The notes under the pieces are model-generated. The model worked only from the letters and a program-made list of their open reading frames with translations, did no database searches and was not told where the DNA came from. Of a DNA stretch of 64,000 bases, positions 42,874-52,431 are shown piece after piece. The stretch's first letter is position 1. Each line of letters begins with the position of its first letter. The translations under genes were made by a program, and so were the position numbers. Source of the stretch: Desulfomicrobium sp. UBA5193 (GTDB taxonomy: Bacteria; Desulfobacterota; Desulfovibrionia; Desulfovibrionales; Desulfomicrobiaceae); NCBI GenBank assembly GCA_002412965.1, contig DHWB01000004.1, positions 496,001 to 560,000 of the forward strand. Reading direction: 5' to 3'.

Positions 42874-44218
42874 CACCTACGTTTCCACCACCAATGCCTG
42901 CAAGATGTGCACGCCCATGGGCGCGGCCCTGGTCTTCAAGGGCATCGAAAACGCTGTTCCCTTTCTGCACGGCTCCCAAGGCTGCGCGACCTACATGCGC
43001 CGCTACATCATCAGCCACTACCGCGAACCCGTGGACATTGCCTCCTCGGCCCTGGGCGAGAAGAGCGCGGTTTACGGCGGCGGGCCGAACCTCAAGAAAG
43101 GTATTTTAAACGTCATGCGCAAGTACGACGTGGACCTGGTCGGCGTGGCCACGACCTGCCTGACCGAGACCATCGGCGATGATGTCGGACGCTACCTGTA
43201 CGAATTTCGTGAGGAATTTTCCGATCTGCCGCTGCCCGAGCTGGTTCATGTGGCCACGCCCAGCTACTCGGGCACACACATGGAAGGCTGGCACGCGGCG
43301 GTGCGCTCCCTGGCCGATCAGGTGGTCAAGGACAAGACTCCGGATCACGGCGGCGTGAACCTGCTGCCCGGCTTCCTGTCCCCGGCGGACTATCGCTTTC
43401 TGCGCTCTTTGGGCGAGAGGGCGGGGGTGCGTTTCACCATGCTCCCGGACCTCTCCCGGACCATGGATGGCGTGATCTGGGACGATTATCACTCCCTGCC
43501 CGACGGCGGGACTCCCGTGGCCGAGATCCGGGCCATGGGCGGGGCGGCCGGCACCATCGAGTTCGGCATGTCCGGGGGACTGGCGGAATCCGCCTCCGGA
43601 GTGCTGGAGCGCAAATTCGGCGTCCCGGCACGAAAGACCATGATCCCCATCGGCCTGCGGGCCACGGACGCCTTCATGGATACTTTGAGCGAATTCGCGG
43701 GCTGCGACATGCCCGAACAGGACGCCTTTGATCGCGGTCGGCTGCTGGACGCCATGGTCGACGGGCACAAGTACATTTTCGGCAAGCGCGCAGTTGTTTA
43801 CGGAGAAGAGGATTTCGTCATCGCCATGTGCTCTTTCCTGGGCGAGATCGGCATCCAGCCCGTCCTGGCCGCCACGGGCACCCAGAGCGAGCGCTTCGGC
43901 AAGGCCCTGATCGAAGCGCTGGGGGATGTCTGTGTGGCCATGCCGGTGATCAGAAGCGGCGCCGATTTCAAGGATATCGAGGAAGAGGCGGCCGAGCTCG
44001 CTCCTGATCTGCTGGTCGGGCACAGCAAGGGCTACAAGCTGGCCCGCGCGGCGAGTATCCCGCTCATCCGGGTCGGCTTTCCCATCCACGACCGCTTCGG
44101 TGGTCAGCGCATCCTGCATGTCGGTTACGAGGGGGCGCTGTCGCTCTATGACATGCTGGTCAATGCCGTTCTGGAAAAAAGTCAGGATGATTGTCCGGTC
44201 GGATACGGCTATCTCTAA
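42866..44218 (+). CDS. nifN: FeMo-co scaffold protein NifN
   Basis: The 450-residue product begins with NACKMCTPMGAALVFKGIENAVPFLHGSQGCATYMRR and has TTCLTETIGDD, typical of NifN in anaerobes. It forms the beta part of the NifEN scaffold. Unlike NifK, it does not carry a catalytic P-cluster role, although it keeps cluster ligands. It overlaps nifE by eight bases and precedes nifB by 31. Confidence 0.95.
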   Translation: MANTYVSTTNACKMCTPMGAALVFKGIENAVPFLHGSQGCATYMRRYIISHYREPVDIASSALGEKSAVYGGGPNLKKGILNVMRKYDVDLVGVATTCLTETIGDDVGRYLYEFREEFSDLPLPELVHVATPSYSGTHMEGWHAAVRSLADQVVKDKTPDHGGVNLLPGFLSPADYRFLRSLGERAGVRFTMLPDLSRTMDGVIWDDYHSLPDGGTPVAEIRAMGGAAGTIEFGMSGGLAESASGVLERKFGVPARKTMIPIGLRATDAFMDTLSEFAGCDMPEQDAFDRGRLLDAMVDGHKYIFGKRAVVYGEEDFVIAMCSFLGEIGIQPVLAATGTQSERFGKALIEALGDVCVAMPVIRSGADFKDIEEEAAELAPDLLVGHSKGYKLARAASIPLIRVGFPIHDRFGGQRILHVGYEGALSLYDMLVNAVLEKSQDDCPVGYGYL

Positions 44219-44249
44219 CATGCACGCATAACACGAATGGGAGGACGCC

Positions 44250-45506
44250 ATGTCCGAAGCAAAAGATAGATCACAGCATCCCTGTTTCAATAAAGAGACG
44301 TCCGGTTCCTGCGGGCGGGTGCATCTGCCCGTGGCTCCGGGCTGCAATATCCAGTGCAACTACTGCAACCGCAAATACGACTGCGTGAACGAGTCCCGTC
44401 CCGGCGTGACCAGCGCCATCCTGCCTCCGGACAGGGCGGTGGAGTACCTGGACGAGGTCCTGAAAAAAGAGCCGCGCATAACCGTGGTCGGCATCGCCGG
44501 ACCCGGCGACCCCATGGCCGAGGCCAAGCGGACCATTGAAACCATTGAGCGGATCAACGCCAAATACCCGAACATGCTCTACTGCCTGTCCTCCAACGGG
44601 CTGGCCCTGCCCGAGCACGTGGACCGTCTGGCCGAGCTGGGCGTGACCCATGTCACCGTGACCATGAACGCCGTGGACCCTGAGATCGGGGCCAAGATCT
44701 ATTCCTGGGTGCGGGTCGGCAAGGTTGTCTACCGGGGCCTGGAAGGCGCGAAGATACTGCTCGAGCGCCAGCTGGAATCCATCCGTCTTTTGAAAGCCAA
44801 GGGCATCACCGTGAAGGTGAACAGCATCATCATCCCTGGCGTGAACGATCATCATCTGATCGAGGTGGCCAAGGTCGCGGCAGAGCTCGGGGCGGACATC
44901 CAGAATCTCATTCCGCTGCATCCCACGGCGGACACCCCCTTTGCCGGGGTGGATGAGCCTTCCAAGGAGCTCATCCACGAGCTGCGGGCCAAGGGCGGCG
45001 AGCTCGTGCCGCAAATGACCCACTGCAAACGTTGCCGGGCCGATGCCGTTGGCCTGCTGTGTTCGGACCGCTCAAGCGAACTTATCCCGACTCTGCACAA
45101 CCTGGCCTGCGGGTCCAAAGCGGGAGCCAAGCCTTACGTGGCTGTGGCTACTCGTGAAGGCATGCTCGTCAACATGCACCTGGGCGAGGCCCCCGGCTTT
45201 CAGATCTGGGCGCCTCAAGGCAAGAGCGCGCGCATGATCGAGGAGCGCGAGGCCCCGGAGGTAGGCTGCGGTCCGGACCGTTGGCACACGCTTTCTGAGA
45301 TTCTGCATGACTGCTCTTTGGTTCTGGTCGAGGCGGCCGGCAAACAGCCCAAGCAGGTCCTGGGTGAACACGGACTGACGGTTCTGGAATGTTCGGGCCT
45401 CATCTCCGACATCGTGACGACGCACTTCCAGGGCGGGGATGTCATGCGGTACAAGACCCGCACCCACAAGGCCGGCTGCGTGGGCATGGGCGGCGGATGC
45501 GGATGA
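44250..45506 (+). CDS. nifB: Radical SAM FeMo-co biosynthesis protein NifB with NifX domain
   Basis: The 418-residue NifB has the radical-SAM motif CNIQCNYC (Cys32, 36, 39), GIAGPGDPMAE, IPGVNDHH and the later cysteines in HCKRCRADAVGLLC for auxiliary clusters. A C-terminal NifX-like domain (VATREGMLVNMHLGEAPGF) follows. It makes the Fe8 core (NifB-co). The C-terminus ends in a CVGMGGGCG tail. GGGAGG lies before the ATG. It ends the nif operon. Confidence 0.98.
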   Translation: MSEAKDRSQHPCFNKETSGSCGRVHLPVAPGCNIQCNYCNRKYDCVNESRPGVTSAILPPDRAVEYLDEVLKKEPRITVVGIAGPGDPMAEAKRTIETIERINAKYPNMLYCLSSNGLALPEHVDRLAELGVTHVTVTMNAVDPEIGAKIYSWVRVGKVVYRGLEGAKILLERQLESIRLLKAKGITVKVNSIIIPGVNDHHLIEVAKVAAELGADIQNLIPLHPTADTPFAGVDEPSKELIHELRAKGGELVPQMTHCKRCRADAVGLLCSDRSSELIPTLHNLACGSKAGAKPYVAVATREGMLVNMHLGEAPGFQIWAPQGKSARMIEEREAPEVGCGPDRWHTLSEILHDCSLVLVEAAGKQPKQVLGEHGLTVLECSGLISDIVTTHFQGGDVMRYKTRTHKAGCVGMGGGCG

Positions 45507-45530
45507 GGTTGCCTTTACAGGCGAAGTCGA

Positions 45531-45562
45531 ACGGCGGCGGGGCAACCTGCCGCCGTTTCATT
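45531..45562 (+). terminator. Terminator of the nif operon
   Basis: ACGGCGGC (45531-45538) pairs with GCCGCCGT (45549-45556), followed by TTTCATTTT. It lies 25 bases after the nifB stop. Confidence 0.7.
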
Positions 45563-45951
45563 TTGGGAGCCGATTTCTTGTGCGAGCCTTATGTGTTTGG
45601 CACAATATTAGATTGAAATATTGAATAAAGTGTATTCTTGAGCCAGGCCAATTCATTGCGGGTCGCTTTACGAGCGTTGCGGGCTCTGTCATACACTGCG
45701 CGCAGATCGCGATCAGGCTTCGCGCTCCCGAATTGCATGTGTCCAGGTCGTTGATTTTTTTATTGCTTTGGGTTGAAATGCTGAGCTGTTGGGTGTAAGA
45801 CATTCTTGTATTCGCACGATTTTCTTGCGTATCGAAGGCGGCACTGATTGTGTCGCATGGGAGTAAAATCCTGAATTTACAGGGAGTATCTGCGATTTTT
45901 CTGAGCATCTCGCACTTGACCACCACGTGCTTGAACCGTAAGGCAAGGCCC
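45563..45951. other. Intergenic region between nifB and the carboxypeptidase gene
   Basis: The 390 bases are less GC-rich than the flanks. A 49-codon minus-strand frame (45738-45589, starting MQFGSAKPDRDLRAVYDRAR) has protein-like composition but no family I recognise and no good ribosome-binding site. I see no RNA gene here. Confidence 0.3.
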
Positions 45952-47328
45952 ATGACGAAGAGACATATTTGGAACACTCTGTGTTTTTTATTGATTTTTG
46001 TTGTGTCCTGCGGGCTGATCGGGTCGGGATTTTCTGCGTCCGCTTCTTCCGGGACCCATGTCTACAGGGCATCGGTTGCTTCCAAGCCAAAGACGCAGCC
46101 TTCGGCTCAGGCCAAGGAGAGCGAGGCGAAGCAAGTGCCTGCCCAGCCCGTGGTCGAAGAGGCCGCTGAAAAGGCGGCAAAGCCGGCGGAGACCTCCCCT
46201 GCACCCGCCCCGCAAGCGGCGAAACCCGCTGCCGCACCCTCCAAGCAAAAGGCCGCCGCACCGGCAGCCAAGACAGCGCCTTCCAAGAAGACAGCCAAGT
46301 CCGCTCCCAAGGCGTCGACTGCAAGCGCGAAGAAGTCGGCAAAAAAAGTCGCGAGCGCTCCGGCCAAGACCGTGAAGAAAAAGACGGTCCCGGCGGCAAA
46401 AGCGCCGGTCAAGGTTACGTCAAAGCCGATAAAGACAGCCTCCATCGCTCCGGCTTCGGCCGCGAAGAAGACGGCCATCCCAGCAGTGGCCCCCAAGGAC
46501 ACCGCTCCGGTGAATCAGCCCGGTTCGTCGAAAGAGCTGTATCTGAATGTGAAGGCCGCCATTCTTGTCAACATGACCACCGGACAGGTTTATTACGAGC
46601 ACAACCCGGACAAGACCATCGCGCCGGCATCCATCACCAAGCTTTTGACCCTGTATCTGGTCCGCGAGGCCATGGCCCAGGGCAGGATCGCATCCAGCAC
46701 GCCCATTCCCGTCAGCTCCAAGGCCGTCACGACGGGCGGGTCGCGCATGAGCCTCAAGCGTGGCGAAAAGGTGCCGCTGGATGAGTTGATCAAGGGTATC
46801 AGCGTGGTCTCCGCCAACAATGCCTGCGTGGCCGTGGCCGAGTACATGGGCAATGGCGATCCGTCCAGGTTTGTGTCCGAGATGAACGCCAAGGCCAGAA
46901 AGATTGGCATGACCAGCAGCCAATTCAAGAATCCAAACGGCCTGCCCGCGTCCGGCCAGCTCTCCACGGCCCGGGACATCGCCAAGCTGTCCATGAGCTA
47001 TCTGCGCACCTTTCCAGAGTCGCTTAAGGTGCATTCCCTGACCACTCACACCTATCACGGAGCCACCCACCGCAACGCCAACTCCCTGCTGCGGACCTAC
47101 AAGGGTGTGGACGGACTCAAGACCGGATTTGTCTGCGCTTCCGGCTACAACATCACGGCGACCGCCAAACGCGGCAATACGCGGCTTGTGGCCGTGGTGC
47201 TGGGCGCCCAGAACTCAGGCATTCGCCAGAGGGAGACAGCCAAGCTGCTCGATTACGGATTCAAGCGCGCGGCCATGGAAGAAAACCTTGGCGACAGGGC
47301 CGCAGACAGCGGGAAGCCAAAAGTCTAA
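45952..47328 (+). CDS. D-alanyl-D-alanine carboxypeptidase (peptidase S11) with Ala/Lys/Pro-rich linker
   Basis: The 458-residue protein begins with a signal segment (LCFLLIFVVSCGLIGSGFSASA). A low-complexity region of Ala, Lys and Pro (about 35-185) follows, then a penicillin-binding S11 domain with SxxK in ASITKLLTLYLV, SxN in SANNACVAV and KTG in DGLKTGFVCASGYN. It trims peptidoglycan stem peptides in the periplasm. The basic linker could span or bind peptidoglycan or polyanions, which is inference. The usual C-terminal amphipathic domain of DacA/DacC seems absent. Confidence 0.9.
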   Translation: MTKRHIWNTLCFLLIFVVSCGLIGSGFSASASSGTHVYRASVASKPKTQPSAQAKESEAKQVPAQPVVEEAAEKAAKPAETSPAPAPQAAKPAAAPSKQKAAAPAAKTAPSKKTAKSAPKASTASAKKSAKKVASAPAKTVKKKTVPAAKAPVKVTSKPIKTASIAPASAAKKTAIPAVAPKDTAPVNQPGSSKELYLNVKAAILVNMTTGQVYYEHNPDKTIAPASITKLLTLYLVREAMAQGRIASSTPIPVSSKAVTTGGSRMSLKRGEKVPLDELIKGISVVSANNACVAVAEYMGNGDPSRFVSEMNAKARKIGMTSSQFKNPNGLPASGQLSTARDIAKLSMSYLRTFPESLKVHSLTTHTYHGATHRNANSLLRTYKGVDGLKTGFVCASGYNITATAKRGNTRLVAVVLGAQNSGIRQRETAKLLDYGFKRAAMEENLGDRAADSGKPKV

Positions 47329-47362
47329 AAAGCGCTGTGGCAGAGCCGCATGGCTCGTCGAT

Positions 47363-47398
47363 AAAAAAAGGGATTTCGTCATTGGAATCCCTTTTTTT
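47363..47398. terminator. Bidirectional intrinsic terminator
   Basis: AAAAAAAGGGATT (47363-47375) pairs with AATCCCTTTTTTT (47386-47398), giving a T-run on either strand. It serves the carboxypeptidase gene and the convergent PilZ gene. Confidence 0.9.
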
Positions 47399-47443
47399 AT
47401 TGCGCTGAAATTTGCGGGGCAGTGTGTCTTTGGTCCGGAGCAA

Positions 47444-47788
47444 TCAGGTGGCGGAACCCAGGGCTTGTTTGAGCGGCAGCAGATCGTCGAATTCGACGCC
47501 GACGTAAAAAAGACCCATCAGGGATGAGGCATCGACCTGTCCCCAGCGAACGGTGCCGTGAACTTCCTCGATCAACTCGAAACGATCAATGCCTGAATCA
47601 GCTGCCGCAATGATGACCCTGTCACCCGTGTTGAAGTCATAATCCGCTTCGATGAGTATTCCGCCGCGTCCGATATTGATGATACGGGCCGAGACGATAA
47701 TGTCCGCCTCGTTTTGCGGAATAATCCTGCAGGGAAGCAGGCAGCCGTATCTCTCCCACTTCCTGTTTTTCTGGGCATCAGGAGTCAT
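47444..47788 (-). CDS. PilZ-domain protein (first)
   Basis: This 114-residue protein is a single PilZ domain: RKWERYGCLLPCRI, then IINIGRGGILIEADYDFNTGDRV. The canonical c-di-GMP motif RxxxR then D/NxSxxG appears changed (the second motif is NIGRGG), so c-di-GMP binding is uncertain. ATG at 47788 follows GGATC and is favoured over the one at 47839. A second PilZ gene lies just upstream on the same strand. Confidence 0.8.
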   Translation of the reverse strand: MTPDAQKNRKWERYGCLLPCRIIPQNEADIIVSARIINIGRGGILIEADYDFNTGDRVIIAAADSGIDRFELIEEVHGTVRWGQVDASSLMGLFYVGVEFDDLLPLKQALGSAT

Positions 47789-47892
47789 GTCACGATCCTT
47801 TGTACTGGTCACTACATAAAGATTCTGGAGAATAAGCATCTATGAGTATTTATAGATGAAGTAGGCGGACAATACAAGAAGAACGCGCCTCT

Positions 47893-48228
47893 TTATTGCT
47901 CCGTCAGGAAAATTTTGTGCGGCAGCTCCCGCTCCAGCGCGACACCCACATGATAGACATCCTGTCCTTCGTCTTTTGTGGCCTGGCTCCAGCGGACGGT
48001 GCCGACCAGAATCTCCGCGAACTCGAAAAGCAGGCAGTCGTATCCGTCATCGAGGGTGATCGAAACGCGTTCATTGGCGATGAATCCTTGCTCCGCCGCG
48101 AGCATGACCCCGCCGGAACTCAGATTGATGATGCTTGCCTGGGCTGAGTTTCGGGAATCGTCCTCGTAACTGATTTTACAGGGGACCGTGACAGGTTCGC
48201 GGTCAAAGCGTCGTTTGTTATGGTCCAT
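47893..48228 (-). CDS. PilZ-domain protein (second)
   Basis: The 111-residue protein has NKRRFDREPVTVPCKI followed by IINLSSGGVMLAAEQGF, a good match to the RxxxR and (D/N)xSxxG c-di-GMP-binding motifs. It is therefore a likely c-di-GMP receptor. The two PilZ genes are 104 bases apart and similar in layout (a WSQ/WGQ segment after GTVRW occurs in both), suggesting a local duplication. AAGGACG precedes the ATG. Confidence 0.87.
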   Translation of the reverse strand: MDHNKRRFDREPVTVPCKISYEDDSRNSAQASIINLSSGGVMLAAEQGFIANERVSITLDDGYDCLLFEFAEILVGTVRWSQATKDEGQDVYHVGVALERELPHKIFLTEQ

Positions 48229-48514
48229 TTGTGCGTCCTTGCGGGTTTGTTTTGGCCATTCGATTATCGATCAAGTGCCCCGTTATTGTCCTCCGGGGCT
48301 GGACAACCCGTATGCCTGAGGACTATGGCATTAAATCTGCTAAAAAGATACCCCAGGTCCCGGAAACAAACGATTTTGATGGATACGATGTATCAATTTG
48401 GGTCATCCGTCCATGCCGATGGTGTGTCAAAAGAGCGCAGTGACCACACAGGATTTTCCCGGGATGGGATTCACGTCAACCGGACGGTTCGCCGTTCTTT
48501 ACCGCAAGTTGGGT

Positions 48515-49081
48515 ATGTCTATGCAAATCTTTGATCTTGCTACCGCCGACCTTGAGTTTGTCGCCGAGGTCGAAGCCCGCAGCCACCAGAACGTCAAAAA
48601 CTGCTACCAGTGCGGCAATTGTACGGCCGGATGCCCGTACACCTTTGCCTACGATTACTCGGTCAGTCAGATCATGCGACTGCTGCAGACCGGGCAAAAG
48701 GAAGCAGTGCTGAAAAGCCGTTCCCTGTGGCTGTGCGGCTCCTGTCAATCCTGCACCACACGCTGTCCGAACATGATCGATGTCGCGCAGATCATGGACG
48801 TGTGCCGCCACATGGCCCGCGAGGCCGGGTATGCCACAGAGCGCTCCGTGAAGATTTTCGCGGATTCTTTTCTGGCCTCGGTCGAACAGCATGGCCGGGC
48901 CTATGAGTTGGGGCTCATGGCCTCGTACATGACCCGCTCCGGTCGGGTTTTCACCGATGTGGACCTGGCGCCGCAGGTGCTGATGCGCGGCAAGCTGCCG
49001 TTCAAGCCGCACCCGATTCAGGGTCGAGAACAGGTGGCCCGCATTTTCGAGCGGTTCCGCAAAGGAGGCAAAAATGTTTAA
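48515..49081 (+). CDS. hdrC: Heterodisulfide reductase-like subunit C (HdrC)
   Basis: The 188-residue protein has two four-cysteine motifs for [4Fe-4S] clusters, CYQCGNCTAGCPY and CGSCQSCTTRCPN, as in HdrC. It carries electrons between HdrA and HdrB in a soluble complex. ATG at 48515 or 48521 are both possible. It is the first gene of hdrCBA-flxDBCA and overlaps hdrB by eight bases. Confidence 0.92.
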   Translation: MSMQIFDLATADLEFVAEVEARSHQNVKNCYQCGNCTAGCPYTFAYDYSVSQIMRLLQTGQKEAVLKSRSLWLCGSCQSCTTRCPNMIDVAQIMDVCRHMAREAGYATERSVKIFADSFLASVEQHGRAYELGLMASYMTRSGRVFTDVDLAPQVLMRGKLPFKPHPIQGREQVARIFERFRKGGKNV

Positions 49082-49958
49082 AATCGCGTATTATCCGGGC
49101 TGCTCCGGCCAGGGCACGTCCGTGGAATACGACAGCTCAACGCGCGCTGTCTGCCGGGCTCTGGACATCGAGCTGGTGGACATACCGGACTGGAGCTGCT
49201 GTGGTTCCACCCCCGCCCACACCGTCAACCATGTCCTCTCCTCGGCCCTGTCCGCCCGCAACCTGGCTCAGGTCGAGGGCATGGGCATGGACAAGGTGAC
49301 GACGCCGTGTCCGAGCTGCCTGACCAATCTGCGCACCGCGGCCCACAAGATGGAAGACCCGCAGTTCAGGGCCAAGTCCAACGCGCTGCTCGACGTGCCT
49401 TGCAAAAACACGGTGGACGCCCAGTCCGTGTTGCAGGTGCTGGCCGAAAATGTCGACCCGGAGCTGATCAAGTCCAAGGTCGTCAATCCCCTGACCGGGA
49501 TAAAGATCGCCTGTTATTACGGCTGCATCATGAACAGGCCGCCGGAGGTCATGCGTTTCGATCACCACGAGAACCCCATGGCCATGGACAACCTGATGAC
49601 CGCCCTCGGGGCCGAGGTCGTGCCCTTTCCGCTCAAGGTGGAGTGTTGCGGCGCATCGTTCGGCATCCCGCGCAAGGACATCGTGGCCCGTTTGTCAGGC
49701 AAGCTGCTTGACGCCGGCCGGGACCTGGGCGCCGACGCCTTCGTGACCGCCTGCCCGCTGTGCCAGATGAATCTGGACCTGCGGCAGGGACAGATCAACG
49801 ACGCCCTGCACGAGAATTTCAAGATCCCGGTTTTCTATTATACCCAACTCCTTGGCTATGCTCTGGGACTTGATCGCGCGCAGCTCGGCTTCGAGAAGCT
49901 CTGCGTCGATCCACGGCTCGCCCTGGGCAAGATCAAACAACCGGCGCAGGCCAGGTAG
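49074..49958 (+). CDS. hdrB: Heterodisulfide reductase-like subunit B (HdrB)
   Basis: The 294-residue HdrB has two CCG domains: DWSCCGSTPAH with CPSC about 38 residues on, and VECCGASFGIPRKD with CPLC. These hold the non-cubane clusters at which a disulfide is reduced. In sulfate reducers the substrate could be DsrC trisulfide or another thiol, which is not decided by sequence. Confidence 0.93.
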   Translation: MFKIAYYPGCSGQGTSVEYDSSTRAVCRALDIELVDIPDWSCCGSTPAHTVNHVLSSALSARNLAQVEGMGMDKVTTPCPSCLTNLRTAAHKMEDPQFRAKSNALLDVPCKNTVDAQSVLQVLAENVDPELIKSKVVNPLTGIKIACYYGCIMNRPPEVMRFDHHENPMAMDNLMTALGAEVVPFPLKVECCGASFGIPRKDIVARLSGKLLDAGRDLGADAFVTACPLCQMNLDLRQGQINDALHENFKIPVFYYTQLLGYALGLDRAQLGFEKLCVDPRLALGKIKQPAQAR

Positions 49959-49968
49959 GGAGGACGCG

Positions 49969-51951
49969 ATGCGAATTGGTGTTTTTATCTGCCATTGCGG
50001 CAGCAATATTGCCGGAACCGTGGACTGTCCGTCCGTTGCGGCCACGGCCCTGACCTACCCGGACGTGGTCTTCGCCACGGACACGATGTATGCATGTTCC
50101 GAGCCCGGGCAGGACGCCATCATCCAGGCCATCAAGGACAAGAATCTCGACGGCGTGGTCGTGGCCTCCTGTACCCCGCGCATGCACGAGCCGACCTTCC
50201 GCCGGACCGTGGAGCGTGCGGGCCTCAACCGTTACATGTTCGAAATGGCCAACATCCGCGAGCATGTCTCCTGGATCGGTAAATCAAAGGATTTGAACAC
50301 GGGCAAGGCCGCAGAGCTGGTGCGCATGGCCGTGGAAAAACTGCGCCGCGACAAGCCGCTGATTCCCAAGCGCTTCGAGACGGTCAAGCGTGTGCTGGTC
50401 ATCGGCGGCGGCGTGGCCGGCATCCAGGCGGCCCTCGACTGCGCGGACGGCGGGCAGGAAGTCATCATGGTCGAGCGCGAGCAGACCATCGGCGGCAAGA
50501 TGGCCAAACTGGACAAGACCTTTCCCACGGTCGACTGCTCGTCGTGCGTGCTGGGTCCGAAGATGGTCGACATCGCCCAGCATCCCAACATCACCCTCTA
50601 TGCCTGCTCCGAGATTGAAGCGGTCGGCGGGTATGTGGGCAACTTCCAGATCACCATCCGCAAGAAGGCGACCTACGTGAACTGGAAGGATTGCACGGGC
50701 TGCGGCCTGTGCGTGGAAAAATGCCCCAGCCGCAAGCATCCCGACAAGTTCAACGAAGGGCTCTGCAACGCCCCGTCCATCAACATCCCGTTCCCGCAGG
50801 CCATTCCCAAGAAGGCGGCCATCAACGCCGAATCCTGTCTGATGCTGACCAAGGGCAAGTGCGGCCTGTGCGCCAAGGTCTGTCCGGTCAAGTGTATCGA
50901 CTTCGACCAGAAGGACGAGCTGATCAACGTGGATGTCGGCGCCATTGTCGTGGCCACAGGTTACGACCTTTTCGATTGGCACAAGTATCCGCAGTACGGC
51001 GAAGGCCGCTATCCGGATGTGATCACCAGCATGCAGTACGAGCGCCTGCTTTCGGCTTCCGGCCCCACCGGCGGACACGTCAAGCGTCCGTCCGACGGCA
51101 AGGAACCCAAGCACGTGGTCTTCATCCAGTGCGTGGGCTCTCGCGACAAGTCCGTGGACAGGCCGTACTGTTCGGGATTCTGCTGCATGTACACTGCCAA
51201 GCAGACCATCCTGACCAAGGATCACATCCCGGATTCCCAGTCCTATGTTTTCTACATGGACATCCGCTCCCCCGGAAAGGGCTATGACGAGTTCACCCGC
51301 CGGGCCATGGAAGAATACGGTGCCCAGTATGTGCGAGGCCGCGTGGCCATGATCTATCCCAAGGGCGACAAGCTCATCGTGCGCGGGGCCGACACTCTGG
51401 CCGGCACGCAGGTCGAGGTGCCCGCCGATCTGGTCGTTCTGGCCGTGGGCGCCGAATCCGCCAAGGGCGCGGTGGCGCTGGGCGAAAAGCTCAGGGTCTG
51501 TCCGGACCAGTACGGTTTTTTCGTTGAGAGCCATCCCAAATTAAAGCCCGTCGAGACCAACACCGCCGGTGTATATCTGGCCGGCGCCTGTCAGGGGCCC
51601 AAAGATATTCCAGCCTCCGTCGGGCAGGGCAGCGCTGCCGCGGCCAAGGTGCTTGGGCTGTTGTCCAAGGCCATGCTCGAATCCGATCCGGCCGTGTCCA
51701 GAGTCAACCCCGGCCGCTGTGTCGGCTGCGGCAAGTGCATCACGACCTGCCCGTTCGGAGCCATCAAGGCCGTGGCGGATCGCTTCGGCAACCCCAAGGC
51801 CGAGGTCATCGAGACCGTGTGTCAGGGTTGCGGCATCTGTACCGTGACCTGCCCCCAGGGCGCCATTCAGCTTGAACATTTCACAGATAACCAGATCCTC
51901 GCGGAGGTGAACGCCTTATGCCCGCCCAAGATGTTCGCGAATTACGAATAG
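49969..51951 (+). CDS. hdrA: Heterodisulfide reductase-like subunit A (HdrA), flavin-bifurcating
   Basis: The 660-residue HdrA has an N-terminal FICHCGSNIAGTVD region, an FAD-binding Rossmann motif VIGGGVAGIQAALD, four-cysteine clusters in CTGCGLCVEKCPS and CGLCAKVCPVKC, and two C-terminal ferredoxin motifs CVGCGKCITTCP and CQGCGICTVTCP. Its FAD is the expected bifurcation site. It overlaps flxD by 34 bases. Confidence 0.95.
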   Translation: MRIGVFICHCGSNIAGTVDCPSVAATALTYPDVVFATDTMYACSEPGQDAIIQAIKDKNLDGVVVASCTPRMHEPTFRRTVERAGLNRYMFEMANIREHVSWIGKSKDLNTGKAAELVRMAVEKLRRDKPLIPKRFETVKRVLVIGGGVAGIQAALDCADGGQEVIMVEREQTIGGKMAKLDKTFPTVDCSSCVLGPKMVDIAQHPNITLYACSEIEAVGGYVGNFQITIRKKATYVNWKDCTGCGLCVEKCPSRKHPDKFNEGLCNAPSINIPFPQAIPKKAAINAESCLMLTKGKCGLCAKVCPVKCIDFDQKDELINVDVGAIVVATGYDLFDWHKYPQYGEGRYPDVITSMQYERLLSASGPTGGHVKRPSDGKEPKHVVFIQCVGSRDKSVDRPYCSGFCCMYTAKQTILTKDHIPDSQSYVFYMDIRSPGKGYDEFTRRAMEEYGAQYVRGRVAMIYPKGDKLIVRGADTLAGTQVEVPADLVVLAVGAESAKGAVALGEKLRVCPDQYGFFVESHPKLKPVETNTAGVYLAGACQGPKDIPASVGQGSAAAAKVLGLLSKAMLESDPAVSRVNPGRCVGCGKCITTCPFGAIKAVADRFGNPKAEVIETVCQGCGICTVTCPQGAIQLEHFTDNQILAEVNALCPPKMFANYE

Positions 51952-52409
51952 TCGGCTTTCTTTGTAACTGGTGCTCCTACGGCGGCGCGGACACCGCGGG
52001 TGTATCCCGCTTCACACAGCCTACGGACCTGCGCGTCATTCGCGTGCCCTGTTCCGGCCGCATCGACCCGCTCTTCATCGTCCGTTCACTGATGAACGGC
52101 GCGGACGGGGTGCTCGTGTCCGGTTGCCATCCCCGGGATTGCCACTACGCGGAAGGCAACTTCTATGCCCGGCGCAGGCTCGAAATGCTCAAACGCTTCC
52201 TGCCCATAACCGGCATTGATGCGCGTCGTTTCGAATACACCTGGGTTTCGGCTTCGGAAGGGCAGCGTTGGCAGCATGTGGTCACGGAGTTCACGCGCCG
52301 CATCCATGAACTCGGCCCAGCGCCGGCCTTCAACCCGGCGTCCGGGGCGGACTGGAACACGCTGGCCGTACAGGCCGGCCAGGGGCAGACTTGCCCGTGT
52401 CACGGATAG
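51918..52409 (+). CDS. MvhD/FlxD-like [2Fe-2S] electron-transfer subunit
   Basis: The 163-residue protein has GFLCNWCSYGGADTAG, RVPCSGRID and SGCHPRDCHY, the cysteine pattern of MvhD. MvhD-like FlxD passes electrons to HdrA. The 34-base overlap with hdrA supports tight coupling. In Desulfovibrio the homologous genes are flxABCD-hdrABC; here the order of the blocks is inverted. Confidence 0.9.
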   Translation: MPAQDVRELRIVGFLCNWCSYGGADTAGVSRFTQPTDLRVIRVPCSGRIDPLFIVRSLMNGADGVLVSGCHPRDCHYAEGNFYARRRLEMLKRFLPITGIDARRFEYTWVSASEGQRWQHVVTEFTRRIHELGPAPAFNPASGADWNTLAVQAGQGQTCPCHG

Positions 52410-52431
52410 ATTTGCAATAACAGGAGGACAT

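Noticed and set aside
45589..45738. 49-codon minus-strand frame starting MQFGSAKPDRDLRAVYDR
   Set aside because: Protein-like composition, but no recognised family, no good ribosome-binding site and no linked gene. Kept only as a remark on the intergenic region.
45558..45977. 139-codon minus-strand frame overlapping the carboxypeptidase start
   Set aside because: It crosses the nif terminator and the carboxypeptidase leader, with no motif and irregular composition.
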